A stretch of DNA of 50,803 nt, taken from positions 1 to 50,803 of the forward strand of contig JAJZAL010000012.1 in assembly GCA_021799405.1 (NCBI GenBank), read 5' to 3'. The number at the start of each line of letters is the position of its first letter. Position 1 is the stretch's first letter. The position numbers were made by a program, and so were the translations under genes. The notes under the pieces were generated by a model, which made no database searches, had not been told where the DNA came from, and saw only the letters and a list, made by a program, of their open reading frames with translations. Shown piece by piece: positions 42,332-50,803 of this stretch. Origin of the DNA: Acidobacteriota bacterium. Its GTDB lineage: Bacteria; Acidobacteriota; Terriglobia; Terriglobales; Acidobacteriaceae.

Positions 42332-43096
42332 CTATCCCTTCCGCTTGAACTCCATGCGTTTCTTGCCAAGCTCGACGTAGCCGGAATCCATCACCATCGG
42401 AATGATGTACGTGCCATCGCGGAGGTCGTAGTTGATGAGGTTCGGCTTGCCATCCTTCATGTCGTAGACCGAGAACTTCTCCGGCGCGTTCGTCTTGATG
42501 TAGGTGAATTTGTCATCGTGGTAGATGGCCTGGATGTCGAAAGGCGCTTCGTTCATCGTGAAGGTGTAGTCAAATTTGAGCTGCAAGGGGTAGGCGCTCT
42601 TGTAGGAATCCACCGTTTGCTCGACGTGCGACTCCAGCGCGGCAAGCTGTAGCTTCGACTGCGCCAGTTGCGCTGCTGGAACGAATTGCTCAGGGCCGCT
42701 GGCTGCAACGATGGAGGAGCGGTCGGCAGGCACGATCAGCACTTTCAGATCTGGTACTTCTGCTGTACTGGAGATGTCCTGCAAGGTAAAGCTGTAGATG
42801 TTGCCCTTGTCGGTGATGAGATTCAGGTTGGAACTGATGCCAGCCTTGGCTGGATGAACGAAACAGAAGCTGCCGACAACATCGACCACCCAGAAGTCCT
42901 TGTCGCCGGTCGCGGCCTCCATGATCTTCTCTGTCGGGGGTACTTCAATCAACGTTGTGTACTTCAGCTTGGCGTGGATGGGTACGATGTCCTGCGAGTG
43001 ATACTGCACGGTGCGGGCCGAAGTGTCCTGCGCAACGGCCACAGCGGAAGAGAGGGATACAGCAAGCCATGTAATCGTGAGTGGAACGTGCTTCAT
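42332..43096 (-). CDS. trbG: VirB9/TrbG-type outer-membrane core protein
   Basis: The 254-aa protein has a Sec signal peptide (MKHVPLTITWLAVSLSSAVAVAQ). The VirB9 N-terminal domain follows (TTLIEVPPTEKIMEAATGDKDFWVV, then SNLNLITDKGNIYSFTL). The C-terminal domain has FDYTFTMNEAPFDIQAIYHDDKFTYIKTNAPEKFSVYDMKDGKPNLINYDLRDGTYIIP, the part that contacts the outer-membrane ring. The start overlaps the VirB4-like stop by four bases, so the two are coupled. Confidence 0.92.
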   Translation of the reverse strand: MKHVPLTITWLAVSLSSAVAVAQDTSARTVQYHSQDIVPIHAKLKYTTLIEVPPTEKIMEAATGDKDFWVVDVVGSFCFVHPAKAGISSNLNLITDKGNIYSFTLQDISSTAEVPDLKVLIVPADRSSIVAASGPEQFVPAAQLAQSKLQLAALESHVEQTVDSYKSAYPLQLKFDYTFTMNEAPFDIQAIYHDDKFTYIKTNAPEKFSVYDMKDGKPNLINYDLRDGTYIIPMVMDSGYVELGKKRMEFKRKG

Positions 43097-45612
43097 CGGG
43101 AGGCTCCTTCATGGGTGAACTGAGGGCGGGTGGATTGAGTAGATAGGATCGGTTTCCGAAGTTGAAACGGATGATCCGCAGCAAGATGACGCAGTCCCTC
43201 GGCAATCCCGAAGCGCTCGAAGTAGTCACGCTTCTTGAGATTGTCGCGAGCGTTATTGGTCGCCATCCAGTGCGAGACGGAATCGACATTCAACTGCACT
43301 TTCTTGGAACTTTGCGCCTTACGGATGAGCATCTGGCCTGGCGGGACCAGTCCCGCGATCAAATCCAATTCGGTATCGTTCAAATGGAAGGCTTCGCGGT
43401 AAACGTCGCGATCCATCTCCGGGTTGGCCAGGAAGATTTTTGTCGGGCAGCTTTCAGCGACGATCTGCAACATGCCCGACTCCTGTAGCTCTTTGATCGA
43501 CTGCGTGGCGAGGATCATGGCGGCATTGTGCTTACGCCAAGTTTTTTGCGCCTGCACCACATAGTTCCGAATAGTTTCGTTCTTGATGAACAGCCACGCC
43601 TCGTCGAGCAGAAACATTTTGAAGGTGGCCAGCTTCTTCGGATCGGCGATTTCATTCGATGCCCGATGGAGCACATAGAAGAGCAGCGGTTCCAGCACCT
43701 CCGGTGCGTCGCTCCAGCCGTGGAAGTTGAAGGTCTGGAATCGACTGAAGGAGAGCGTATCCTCTGCGTTGTCGAAGAGGAATCCGTACTGGCCGCCGCG
43801 CGCCCAGCGATGCAGACGTTCTTTCAATTCGCCGATGATGTTCGCGAAGTTGGAGACGGTACGCTGATTGAGTTCCAGCATGTACACGCGTTCGATGGCA
43901 TCCCACAGCTTGCGTTCTTCCTTGAAGTCGAGCCGGTAGCGTTCTCCGTTGCCTTCGATGAGCACACGGAAGAAGCTGAAGAGGAATTGCAGGTTCTCTT
44001 TCGTCTGGGGCAGCGAGAAGGGATTGATAGTGAAGTCCCGCGCCTCCTGTCCAACATTCAGATACGAACCGCCGAAGATATGAGTGAGCGATTGGAAGCT
44101 GCCGCCGATGTCGAAGATAAAGGTCAGCGGCGCGTACTTCTGTGCGTTCTGCAAAAGGAAATTGCAGAAGTAGCTTTTGCCCGATCCAGTCATTCCAAGA
44201 ATTAAGGTGTGGGCCACTTCGCCGTTATGCAGGTTCAGAAAGTACGGCGTGCTATTGTCCGTCTCCAACGCGGCAAGATACTCCGTGCCGAGATGCGCGT
44301 TGGTTTTCTCACCCGGCAGGATGGTGAACAAAAAGCTCAGGTCAGCATAGTTCGTATTCAACAGGTAGAGCTTGCGCAGGTTGAGAGCATAGTTGCCGGG
44401 CACAGTCGCAAAGTAGGCATTGAGCTGGTTGTAGGTTTCGGCTAAGAGATTGCCATCGGCGTTGGTGAAAACACTCGTGAACTCGCCGATGAGTTGATCC
44501 AGTTCGCGCTTCTCTTTACCGTACAGCACAATCGTGAGCGAGAACTCGCCCAGCGATTGTCCGTCACCCAGAGCGCGGAGACAGTCACCAAGGTTCTCGA
44601 TGTCGGCCTGCTTGGATTCATCGACCAGCACGTCGTGCGGGTTGGTCCTGGTCGCATCGTTGCCCATCTGCGAAACGAATCCCGTCTTTGACATATTGAA
44701 GTGGCGGCGGCGTTTGTTCACTTCCTTGCGAGCTTTGTCTGTGGGGAGTGGTGTCCACTCCGTGCAGACCATGAAGCTGGCCGGAATCTTGAGCAGCGCA
44801 TCCAGCACCAGGGGGCGTGTCTCCGTGATCGCCTCCTTCATCGTCAATACCCGGACCACGTGATCGCCTACGCGCAGATGATCGCGCTCCGCTTCGATGT
44901 TCGAGTTTACGATCTGATAATCGAGAAACTGAGTGGACTGCGGACTCCCAGCAATGCGCCTGTCGTCGTAATTCAGTAAACGGCGAAAGAAGGCGAACTG
45001 GCCCTGCTGATCGAGTACTTCCATCCGCATGAAGTCGGCTAGCTGCCGGACGAATGCCTGGACTCGCTGTTCCAGCCTGCCGAGATCGTGCTCAATTTGC
45101 GAACGCAGCAATGTCTTCATGCTGCCGTTAATGAACTGAGCTTTTAGTTCGTCCACCGCTCCGGCGGGATCATGGAAAAGTCGAGTGAGCGCGGGAGCAA
45201 TCCCGGTCTTCGACCGCGCGCCTTCGAGGACGATGCAGTAAAAGATTTCGACTTGATAAAGATGATCCCGCTTCGCCTCGAAGAACCGCCGCCGTTGGTC
45301 GATGGCTGCTTCCACGACGGGATCGTCGTAGCGGGCAAACGGAATCTCTGGCCGGTTCGACTTGAAGAGATACTGATAGACATGGAAGCCGGGATCGAAG
45401 GCTTTGAGGGCCGCTTCCAGTCGCTTCACCGCATATTCCTGTTCGCCAGAATCCAGGCTCTCGTAGTCCACGCCCGGTACGCGCAGGACCATCCCGAGGT
45501 CGCCGGACTTGGTAAGGAACGCCGCTTCGTTCCAGAAGCCAAAGAGATTGATGTGCGCGTTCAGCGCTGCCGATTCCTTCCACGGCTTGATGGCTTTGTC
45601 GATGCGAAGCAT
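43093..45612 (-). CDS. trbE: VirB4/TrbE-type secretion ATPase
   Basis: The 839-aa protein starts at ATG 45612 (MLRIDKAIKPWKESAALNAHINLFGFWNEAAFLTKSGDLGMVLRVPGVDYESLD). That start shares one base with the stop of the VirB3-like gene. It carries Walker A GMTGSGKSY near residue 480 and Walker B-like FKMFLLDEAWLFI, plus the VirB4 C-terminal ATLATQ-like segment AAMILATQSIKELQ. VirB4 ATPases power pilus biogenesis and substrate entry. The open frame to 45723 overlaps virB3 and is not used as the start. Confidence 0.94.
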   Translation of the reverse strand: MLRIDKAIKPWKESAALNAHINLFGFWNEAAFLTKSGDLGMVLRVPGVDYESLDSGEQEYAVKRLEAALKAFDPGFHVYQYLFKSNRPEIPFARYDDPVVEAAIDQRRRFFEAKRDHLYQVEIFYCIVLEGARSKTGIAPALTRLFHDPAGAVDELKAQFINGSMKTLLRSQIEHDLGRLEQRVQAFVRQLADFMRMEVLDQQGQFAFFRRLLNYDDRRIAGSPQSTQFLDYQIVNSNIEAERDHLRVGDHVVRVLTMKEAITETRPLVLDALLKIPASFMVCTEWTPLPTDKARKEVNKRRRHFNMSKTGFVSQMGNDATRTNPHDVLVDESKQADIENLGDCLRALGDGQSLGEFSLTIVLYGKEKRELDQLIGEFTSVFTNADGNLLAETYNQLNAYFATVPGNYALNLRKLYLLNTNYADLSFLFTILPGEKTNAHLGTEYLAALETDNSTPYFLNLHNGEVAHTLILGMTGSGKSYFCNFLLQNAQKYAPLTFIFDIGGSFQSLTHIFGGSYLNVGQEARDFTINPFSLPQTKENLQFLFSFFRVLIEGNGERYRLDFKEERKLWDAIERVYMLELNQRTVSNFANIIGELKERLHRWARGGQYGFLFDNAEDTLSFSRFQTFNFHGWSDAPEVLEPLLFYVLHRASNEIADPKKLATFKMFLLDEAWLFIKNETIRNYVVQAQKTWRKHNAAMILATQSIKELQESGMLQIVAESCPTKIFLANPEMDRDVYREAFHLNDTELDLIAGLVPPGQMLIRKAQSSKKVQLNVDSVSHWMATNNARDNLKKRDYFERFGIAEGLRHLAADHPFQLRKPILSTQSTRPQFTHEGASR

Positions 45613-45914
45613 CAAAGCACCTCCACACGCGGAACGCTCTGCTTTGCTGCGTCGTAGCGCGGCTTGTACCTCTCGGATCTGGCCAGAATCCGGAGAAACG
45701 CTGGGTCGCTGTTGGTCACCCAATGGCCAAATGCGTAACCCCCGATGAATACTGCGATTCCGGCAAGAATGCTGTTGAAGAGGTTGAATGCTCCCACTGC
45801 GCCAACGCAGACTAGGTAGAACAGACTGCGTTCGACGCCCAGATAGGTGAGGGGCTTATGCAGGCTTTTGAAGACCCGGTTTGTCCGCTTCGGTTGTGGC
45901 TTCACGTCTGCCAT
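45612..45914 (-). CDS. trbD: VirB3/TrbD-type inner-membrane protein
   Basis: The 100-aa protein starts at ATG 45914 (MADVKPQPKRTNRVFKSLHKPLTYLGVERSLFYLVCVGAVGAFNLF). It has two membrane segments followed by a conserved cytoplasmic tail (FGHWVTNSDPAFLRILARSERYKPRYDAAKQ), as in VirB3/TrbD. These small proteins act next to VirB4 during pilus assembly. The position between the VirB2-like and VirB4-like genes is the standard one. Confidence 0.9.
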   Translation of the reverse strand: MADVKPQPKRTNRVFKSLHKPLTYLGVERSLFYLVCVGAVGAFNLFNSILAGIAVFIGGYAFGHWVTNSDPAFLRILARSERYKPRYDAAKQSVPRVEVL

Positions 45915-45970
45915 AAGCCCCTCGTTGTGCTCGCTGTGGTGGATGGTTGCGAGTGGATGGGCGAGTCTAT

Positions 45971-46312
45971 CTAGACACCCCAAAGCCAACTCAGGACGTT
46001 CACAGCGAGAACGGCAATGCCGGTTCCGGCGGCGACACCGGCCAGCGCTTTCTTCGCGCCGGGTTCTCCGTGCGCAAATCCGTAGCCGCCGATCACGATG
46101 GCGATCAGGCTTGCTACGCGAGCAATTGTTCCGGTGAACAAGGTTTCAAGTGCGGTAAATCCACTATCGAAGGGTGACCCGCCAGCCTGAGCAAGCGCGG
46201 CAATGGGAAAGAGCAAGGGCAGAGTGACCAATAGGACGGTTGGCCACCACGACACGCGGCGAATCTTCCAAGCACTGGCGCGCGTTGAATCAATTTTCAA
46301 AGGTGTGCGCAT
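45971..46312 (-). CDS. trbC: VirB2/TrbC-type pilin
   Basis: The 113-aa prepilin starts at ATG 46312 with GGAGG five bases upstream. A long signal region (TVLLVTLPLLFPIAALAQ) is followed by two hydrophobic helices (TIARVASLIAIVIGGYGFAHG and AGTGIAVLAVNVLSWLWGV). This is the standard VirB2/TrbC pilin plan. It is the first gene of the channel operon, so the promoter should lie between 46313 and 46455, downstream of the LysR gene. Confidence 0.9.
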   Translation of the reverse strand: MRTPLKIDSTRASAWKIRRVSWWPTVLLVTLPLLFPIAALAQAGGSPFDSGFTALETLFTGTIARVASLIAIVIGGYGFAHGEPGAKKALAGVAAGTGIAVLAVNVLSWLWGV

Positions 46313-46455
46313 CGAAACCTCCAACAGCCCATTCGGGCTGATTCATCTGCCGCCAGCGTAGGTCGGATGTCCGATGCCGTCCAATACTTGTTTTCTATCG
46401 ACCTATAAACGTCTGCGGACAGCACGGGAGATCGCGCACCTCCTCTGCTTATCGC

Positions 46456-47424
46456 TCATCCAAGTAGCTTCATCTGCGCAGATCTTTTGTCGCGCAAACC
46501 AGCTTCGCTTGCCACTTTCTTCCGGCCAGTCGCTTGAATTCGCAACGCACTCTTCAACTCGCAGGCAAGTAACGCCAGGTGAGAAGCGCTCTCGTTCTTT
46601 CGATATACAAAAGCGGACTCGGCGAATAACTCCACGCCGGCAATCTGCCGTGCAACCAACTCCGGGTCCAGACTGCGGCTCTCGCGCACAAGCGCATAGC
46701 CGAGTCCCCGCTTGACCATCCACTGCACGTCATGAGGCGTCGTGCAGAGGTGACGCGGTTGGATGGCTATCCCCGCACGACTCAGTGTGGAATCGAGATA
46801 CGAAAAGAGTTCCGGGTGCTGCTTGGGATCGAAGGTGACGCTGAGTTTTCCGGCAATCTGGCGGGGCTGGATCGCATCTGCCGATACCAGTGGATCGTCC
46901 TGGCGCAGACAGAGGAGCAATCTCTCGCGGGCTATAGGTTGAATCACCAGATCGTTCGCCTTCACCGGAGTAGTCACAAGCGCGGCGTTGATCTCTCCGT
47001 CGCCAAGCCATACAAGTAACTGTGCCGTACATTGCGGACTCGGACGAATCTCGCTCTCTGGGAAGAGCCTTTGATAGCTCGCAAAGGTGCGCTCCACCAG
47101 AGCGTGTTCGATGAACAGAGAGAAGCCCAATGCAAGCGGCGGAGCAGTGCCACGATCGATAGCTTGCACTGCGTCGAATGTCTGGTCGCGCTTACGCAAA
47201 GCCTGTTCGGCGTAGGCAAGCAACGCCGCGCCTGCGGGCGTTAGCGTGACCCCGGTCTTCTCTCGGACAAACAGCTGGGCTGGAATCCCGTCTTCTATCT
47301 GCTTGATCTGTGTGCTCAACGCGGGCTGAGTGAGATGAAGACGGTCGGCAGCGCGGGTGAAATTGCCTTCGCGCGCAACCGTCAGAAACGACCTCAAATG
47401 GCGGAACTCGACAAGCTCATACAT
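46456..47424 (-). CDS. LysR-family transcriptional regulator
   Basis: The 322-aa protein has the LysR HTH (FRHLRSFLTVAREGNFTRAADRLHLTQPALSTQIKQIEDGIPAQLFVREKTGVTLTPAG) and a periplasmic-binding-like effector domain (ALGFSLFIEHALVERTFASYQRLFPESEIRPSP). It lies upstream of the channel operon on the same strand, 143 bases before the pilin gene, and divergent from the excisionase-like gene. It could couple transfer to a metabolite signal, but the ligand cannot be read from sequence. It may also be unrelated cargo. Confidence 0.9.
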   Translation of the reverse strand: MYELVEFRHLRSFLTVAREGNFTRAADRLHLTQPALSTQIKQIEDGIPAQLFVREKTGVTLTPAGAALLAYAEQALRKRDQTFDAVQAIDRGTAPPLALGFSLFIEHALVERTFASYQRLFPESEIRPSPQCTAQLLVWLGDGEINAALVTTPVKANDLVIQPIARERLLLCLRQDDPLVSADAIQPRQIAGKLSVTFDPKQHPELFSYLDSTLSRAGIAIQPRHLCTTPHDVQWMVKRGLGYALVRESRSLDPELVARQIAGVELFAESAFVYRKNESASHLALLACELKSALRIQATGRKKVASEAGLRDKRSAQMKLLG

Positions 47425-47691
47425 GCTGCACCACCGAGAAGCTCAACCTGGATCGTGGTCAACAGCACAAGGCAAGGGAAAATAGTCGAACAAGAGATGC
47501 AACTCTACTTCATTCTATTTCCCGCTCAACTTGATCCGGACGTCAAGACTCTCGCATACAAATTCACCATGTTTTATTGGTATCAGTAAAACTCTGAGGG
47601 AAATTGTTTATGACAGACGGCTATAAAGCGCGTTTATGCCGCCATCTATGCAATCTATTACGCGATAAAGAAGAAGGATTGGACAAAGACC

Positions 47692-48009
47692 ATGCATAGC
47701 CGCACCATCGACACGGGTGCGATTTCAGCGACGGGGGTCTCAATGTTCGTTTCCAGCCAGAGCGTGAATCCGAGCATCACTGCAAACTCAGCAATCTCGA
47801 ATACCGTCCGCAAGCCGCCTGTTTCAGAGTCGTGGACGCCGGAGCCTCTTCTCGATAGTGAACAAGCTGCGGCCATCATGAAGGTTCATCCCAAGACACT
47901 CCAGAAGCTCGCACGCCAAGGCCGCATTCCCGGAGTTCACGTTGGAAAGCTCTGGCGTTTTCGGGCGTCGGTGATCGAGGCATGGATCGCTCAGCAGATG
48001 GCCAGTTGA
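47692..48009 (+). CDS. Excisionase-like helix-turn-helix protein
   Basis: The 105-aa protein has a C-terminal MerR/excisionase-type HTH of about 50 residues: LLDSEQAAAIMKVHPKTLQKLARQGRIPGVHVGKLWRFRASVIEAWIAQQ. The N-terminal 50 residues are low-complexity and a downstream ATG at 47743 could be the true start. Small proteins of this kind next to an integrase gene act as recombination directionality factors or integrase regulators. It lies 74 bases before the integrase gene on the same strand. Confidence 0.82.
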   Translation: MHSRTIDTGAISATGVSMFVSSQSVNPSITANSAISNTVRKPPVSESWTPEPLLDSEQAAAIMKVHPKTLQKLARQGRIPGVHVGKLWRFRASVIEAWIAQQMAS

Positions 48010-48083
48010 AATTCACTCGACCTCTACCGCAGGCGGCCTTATCCTTGGAGTAAGCCATTCGTGCCGCCTGGGAATGGAGAACA

Positions 48084-49274
48084 ATGAACAGGCGAACACG
48101 GTATCAACAAGGAAGCGTGCAACGCGAAAAACGGCGGAGCGGCCCGGATGTATGGGTCTTCCGCTGGTGGGAGTCTGGTTCTGATGGCAGTAGCAAGCAT
48201 CGGAAGGCAATCGTGGGAACGGTCCAGGTATTGCCAACTGAAGCGATGGCCCTCAAAGCAGCTCGTGCGTTGCGCATCGACGCCAACCAACAAACCCCGC
48301 AAGTGGACAGCGGGCCGAGCACAATCGCTGAACTCATCGCTCACTATCGGTTAAAAGAACTGGCCGTGGAGAGCCGAGGGCGGAAGGCGTTCTCGACACG
48401 CGCTGGCTACGAATGCTACCTGCAGAAATGGATACTGCCCCGTTGGGGAAGTTTCCGGCTCGAACAGGTAAAGCCGGTCGCAATGGAAGAATGGCTGGAC
48501 GGCATCAAGCGGGCAAGGGCCACACGGGCCAAGATTCGGAACCTGATGAGCGCTCTCTTTCATCACGCGATGCGGTACGAGTGGGTGGACACCAACCCCA
48601 TCAAGCTCGTGCGTCAAAGTGCGAAGCGGGAGCGGGTTCCCGAGGTTCTCGACCTCTCAGAGATCAAACTCCTCCTCAGCAAGCTCGAACTGCGGGAGAG
48701 GACGTTGGTTCTGCTCGACGCAGCGACCGGGCTTCGCGTTAGCGAATTGCTGGCACTGCGCTGGGACGATGTGGACTTCAAGGCTCTTGAGCTGAATGTG
48801 ACTCGTTCCATCTGGCATCAGGTGGTGGGGGAGTGCAAGACGGAAGCCTCTGCCAAGCCGGTTCCTCTCGACGACTACATGGCTGAGGACCTGCTGCGCT
48901 GGCGGCGCATCAGCCCGTATCCGATGCAAGGAGACTGGGTCTTTGCCAGTCCGTCCATGCAGGGCAAGCAGCCCTACTGGCCGGACAACCTGATGAAGCG
49001 GTACATCAAGCCGGTTGCGAGAGCAAACGGCATCCACAAGAACATCGGTTGGCACACCTTCCGCCACACCTTCGGCACGCTGCTGAAGGACAACGGGGAA
49101 GATGTGAAGACCGTCCAGGAGCTATTGCGTCACGCCAACAGTCGGATCACGCTGGATGTCTACACCCAGGCGGTGAACTCGACCAAACGCGCGGCGCAGA
49201 GCAAGGTTGTAAAGATGATGGTGCCGGGCGTGGGTAAAACGGGTGTGGAAACATACCCGCGAATCGCACAATAA
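48084..49274 (+). CDS. int: Tyrosine site-specific integrase
   Basis: The 396-aa protein has an N-terminal arm-binding part, a core-binding SAM-like domain (YLQKWILPRWGSFRLEQVKPVAMEEWLDGIKRARATRAKIRNLMSALFHHAMRYEWVDTNP) and the catalytic domain. The catalytic domain has Arg in ATGLRVSELLALRW, H-x-x-R in WHTFRHTFGTLL, a second His in LLRHANSRITLDVY, and Tyr in that last stretch. It ends 79 bases before the tRNA-Asp, the target. The complete catalytic set and the intact att pair suggest the element is still able to excise. Confidence 0.95.
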   Translation: MNRRTRYQQGSVQREKRRSGPDVWVFRWWESGSDGSSKHRKAIVGTVQVLPTEAMALKAARALRIDANQQTPQVDSGPSTIAELIAHYRLKELAVESRGRKAFSTRAGYECYLQKWILPRWGSFRLEQVKPVAMEEWLDGIKRARATRAKIRNLMSALFHHAMRYEWVDTNPIKLVRQSAKRERVPEVLDLSEIKLLLSKLELRERTLVLLDAATGLRVSELLALRWDDVDFKALELNVTRSIWHQVVGECKTEASAKPVPLDDYMAEDLLRWRRISPYPMQGDWVFASPSMQGKQPYWPDNLMKRYIKPVARANGIHKNIGWHTFRHTFGTLLKDNGEDVKTVQELLRHANSRITLDVYTQAVNSTKRAAQSKVVKMMVPGVGKTGVETYPRIAQ

Positions 49275-49277
49275 CGG

Positions 49278-49301
49278 GCTTATTGTACCCTTATTGTACC
49301 C
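49278..49301. repeat. Tandem ttattgtaccc repeat, candidate integrase arm site
   Basis: The 11-mer ttattgtaccc is repeated back to back just after the integrase stop, between the gene and the tRNA. The same double motif, with two mismatches and one gap, occurs at 195-217 inside the other end. Its place within 100 bases of each att core fits arm-type sites. Confidence 0.5.
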
Positions 49302-49353
49302 GCGGAATACTGTCACTTGGGTCCCATATATTCCGTAAGTGCTTTGGAATGTA

Positions 49354-49838
<485 letters not shown>

Positions 49839-50803
49839 CTAGGTCAGGCTCGTCCAGTCCAACACCACCTTGCCTGTCTGTCCGGAGATCATCGCCGCAA
49901 AGCCCTGCTCGAACTCTTGATAGGCATAGCGATGCGTAATGACGGGAGAAATATCCACTCCGCTTTCCAGCATCACGGACATCTTGTACCAGGTCTCATA
50001 CATCTCCCGGCCGTAGATTCCCTTGATCGTGAGCATGTTGAAGATCACCTCACGCCAGTTCATCGGAGCCTCCGTTGGAGGAATCCCCAGAATCGCGATC
50101 TTGCCTCCATGGGACATGTTGGAGATCATCTCGCGCAGCGCATGCGAACTGCCGGACATCTCCAGCCCCACATCGAAGCCCTCCTGCATTCTTAGTTGCT
50201 TCTGGACCTCTGCGACCGGCGTCTCCACTGGATTCACGGCCAGCGTCGCACCCATCCTGCGGGCCAACTCCAGTCGATAGGGGTTCATGTCTGTAATCAC
50301 CACGTGGCGCGCGCCTGCATGCCGAACCACAGGAATCGCCATGATGCCAATCGGTCCGGCGCCCGTAATCAGCACATCTTCTCCCAGCACCGGGAAGGAA
50401 AGCGCAGTATGAACCGCGTTGCCAAATGGATCAAAGATCGCCGCCACCTCCTGCCGGATACCGGCATTGTGCCGCCATAGATTGGTCATCGGCAAAGAGA
50501 TGAATTCAGCAAACGCTCCGGGGCGGTTCACCCCCACGCCCAGGGTGTGCGCGCACAGGTGACGCCTTCCCGCCAGGCAGTTTCTGCACCTGCCACAGGT
50601 GACATGGCCCTCCCCGCTGACAATGTCGCCAGGGAAGAAATCATTCACATTCGAGCCCACTTCAACGATCTCACCAACAAACTCGTGCCCAATGGCCATC
50701 GGCACCGGAATGGTCTTTTGTGCCCACTCATCCCACTGATAGATATGCACATCCGTCCCACAGATGCCCGTATATCGTACCCGGATCAACACGTCATTGA
50801 TGC
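49839..50803 (-). CDS. tdh: L-threonine 3-dehydrogenase, 5' end beyond the window
   Basis: About 321 C-terminal residues are present; the N-terminal roughly 25 lie outside the window. It is a zinc-dependent medium-chain dehydrogenase: catalytic zinc ligands in [18 protein letters not shown] and [13 protein letters not shown], structural zinc Cys in [15 protein letters not shown], and NAD-binding [29 protein letters not shown]. It oxidises threonine to 2-amino-3-ketobutyrate. The [19 protein letters not shown] stretch is typical of Tdh rather than sorbitol dehydrogenase. It is a host gene beside the tRNA target and not part of the element. Confidence 0.9.
   Translation of the reverse strand, partial: INDVLIRVRYTGICGTDVHIYQWDEWAQKTIPVPMAIGHEFVGEIVEVGSNVNDFFPGDIVSGEGHVTCGRCRNCLAGRRHLCAHTLGVGVNRPGAFAEFISLPMTNLWRHNAGIRQEVAAIFDPFGNAVHTALSFPVLGEDVLITGAGPIGIMAIPVVRHAGARHVVITDMNPYRLELARRMGATLAVNPVETPVAEVQKQLRMQEGFDVGLEMSGSSHALREMISNMSHGGKIAILGIPPTEAPMNWREVIFNMLTIKGIYGREMYETWYKMSVMLESGVDISPVITHRYAYQEFEQGFAAMISGQTGKVVLDWTSLT

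Overview
The window holds almost all of a single integrative and conjugative element (ICE) of about 49.3 kb. It sits in the 3' half of a tRNA-Asp(GTC) gene and carries an unusually dense set of defence genes. The host is probably a member of the Acidobacteriota (Terriglobia-like). That guess rests on moderate GC content, the style of the ParB/Trb proteins and the flanking L-threonine 3-dehydrogenase gene; no 16S rRNA or other decisive marker is present. The right end carries the intact tRNA-Asp (49354-49430, minus strand), with the tyrosine integrase and an excisionase-like HTH protein just inside it. The left end carries a perfect 46-bp copy of the tRNA 3' half (71-116).

Layout, left to right. 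(1) 1-2311: left attachment region with several att-core fragments and a type IV toxin-antitoxin pair (AbiEi/AbiEii). The pair lies between a tRNA 3' half and a tRNA 5' half that together would make a second tRNA-Asp. (2) 2694-4891: an EVE-like/PD-(D/E)xK putative nuclease and an HNH-type protein. (3) 4975-7748: a SPARDA-type short-Argonaute module, consisting of a short pAgo and a DUF4365(DREN)-APAZ protein interrupted by an in-frame amber codon. (4) 7812-20214: a complete six-gene type I BREX operon in the order brxA-brxB-brxC-pglX-pglZ-brxL. Its clear promoter is bracketed by two copies of an 18-bp palindrome. (5) 20557-23151: ParB-like and ArdC-like (anti-restriction) genes. (6) 23583-28233: an unnamed cluster of four co-directional genes plus a convergent trypsin-like protease. 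Two of the genes share an Asn-rich GPNARNN motif and one encodes a predicted PD-(D/E)xK nuclease. This is the best candidate for an undescribed system. (7) 28410-30100: a second, different AbiE-type pair. (8) 30234-46312: conjugation genes, with MobF relaxase, VirB4- and VirB11-type ATPases, VirD4-type coupling protein, RHH relaxosome protein beside a likely oriT, SSB and a Trb/VirB-like mating channel. (9) 46456-49274: LysR regulator, excisionase-like HTH and integrase. (10) 49354-50803: tRNA-Asp and a chromosomal tdh gene cut by the window edge.

How the parts work together: the integrase and HTH protein would excise and integrate the element at tRNA-Asp. The relaxase, RHH protein, coupling protein and Trb channel would transfer it. 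ArdC may protect the incoming DNA from restriction. The cargo (BREX, SPARDA, two AbiE pairs, nucleases, the protease cluster) would defend the host against phages and competing plasmids. No replication initiator, CRISPR array, rRNA or intact IS element was seen. Family assignments come from reading motifs in the translated sequence; no database search was run.
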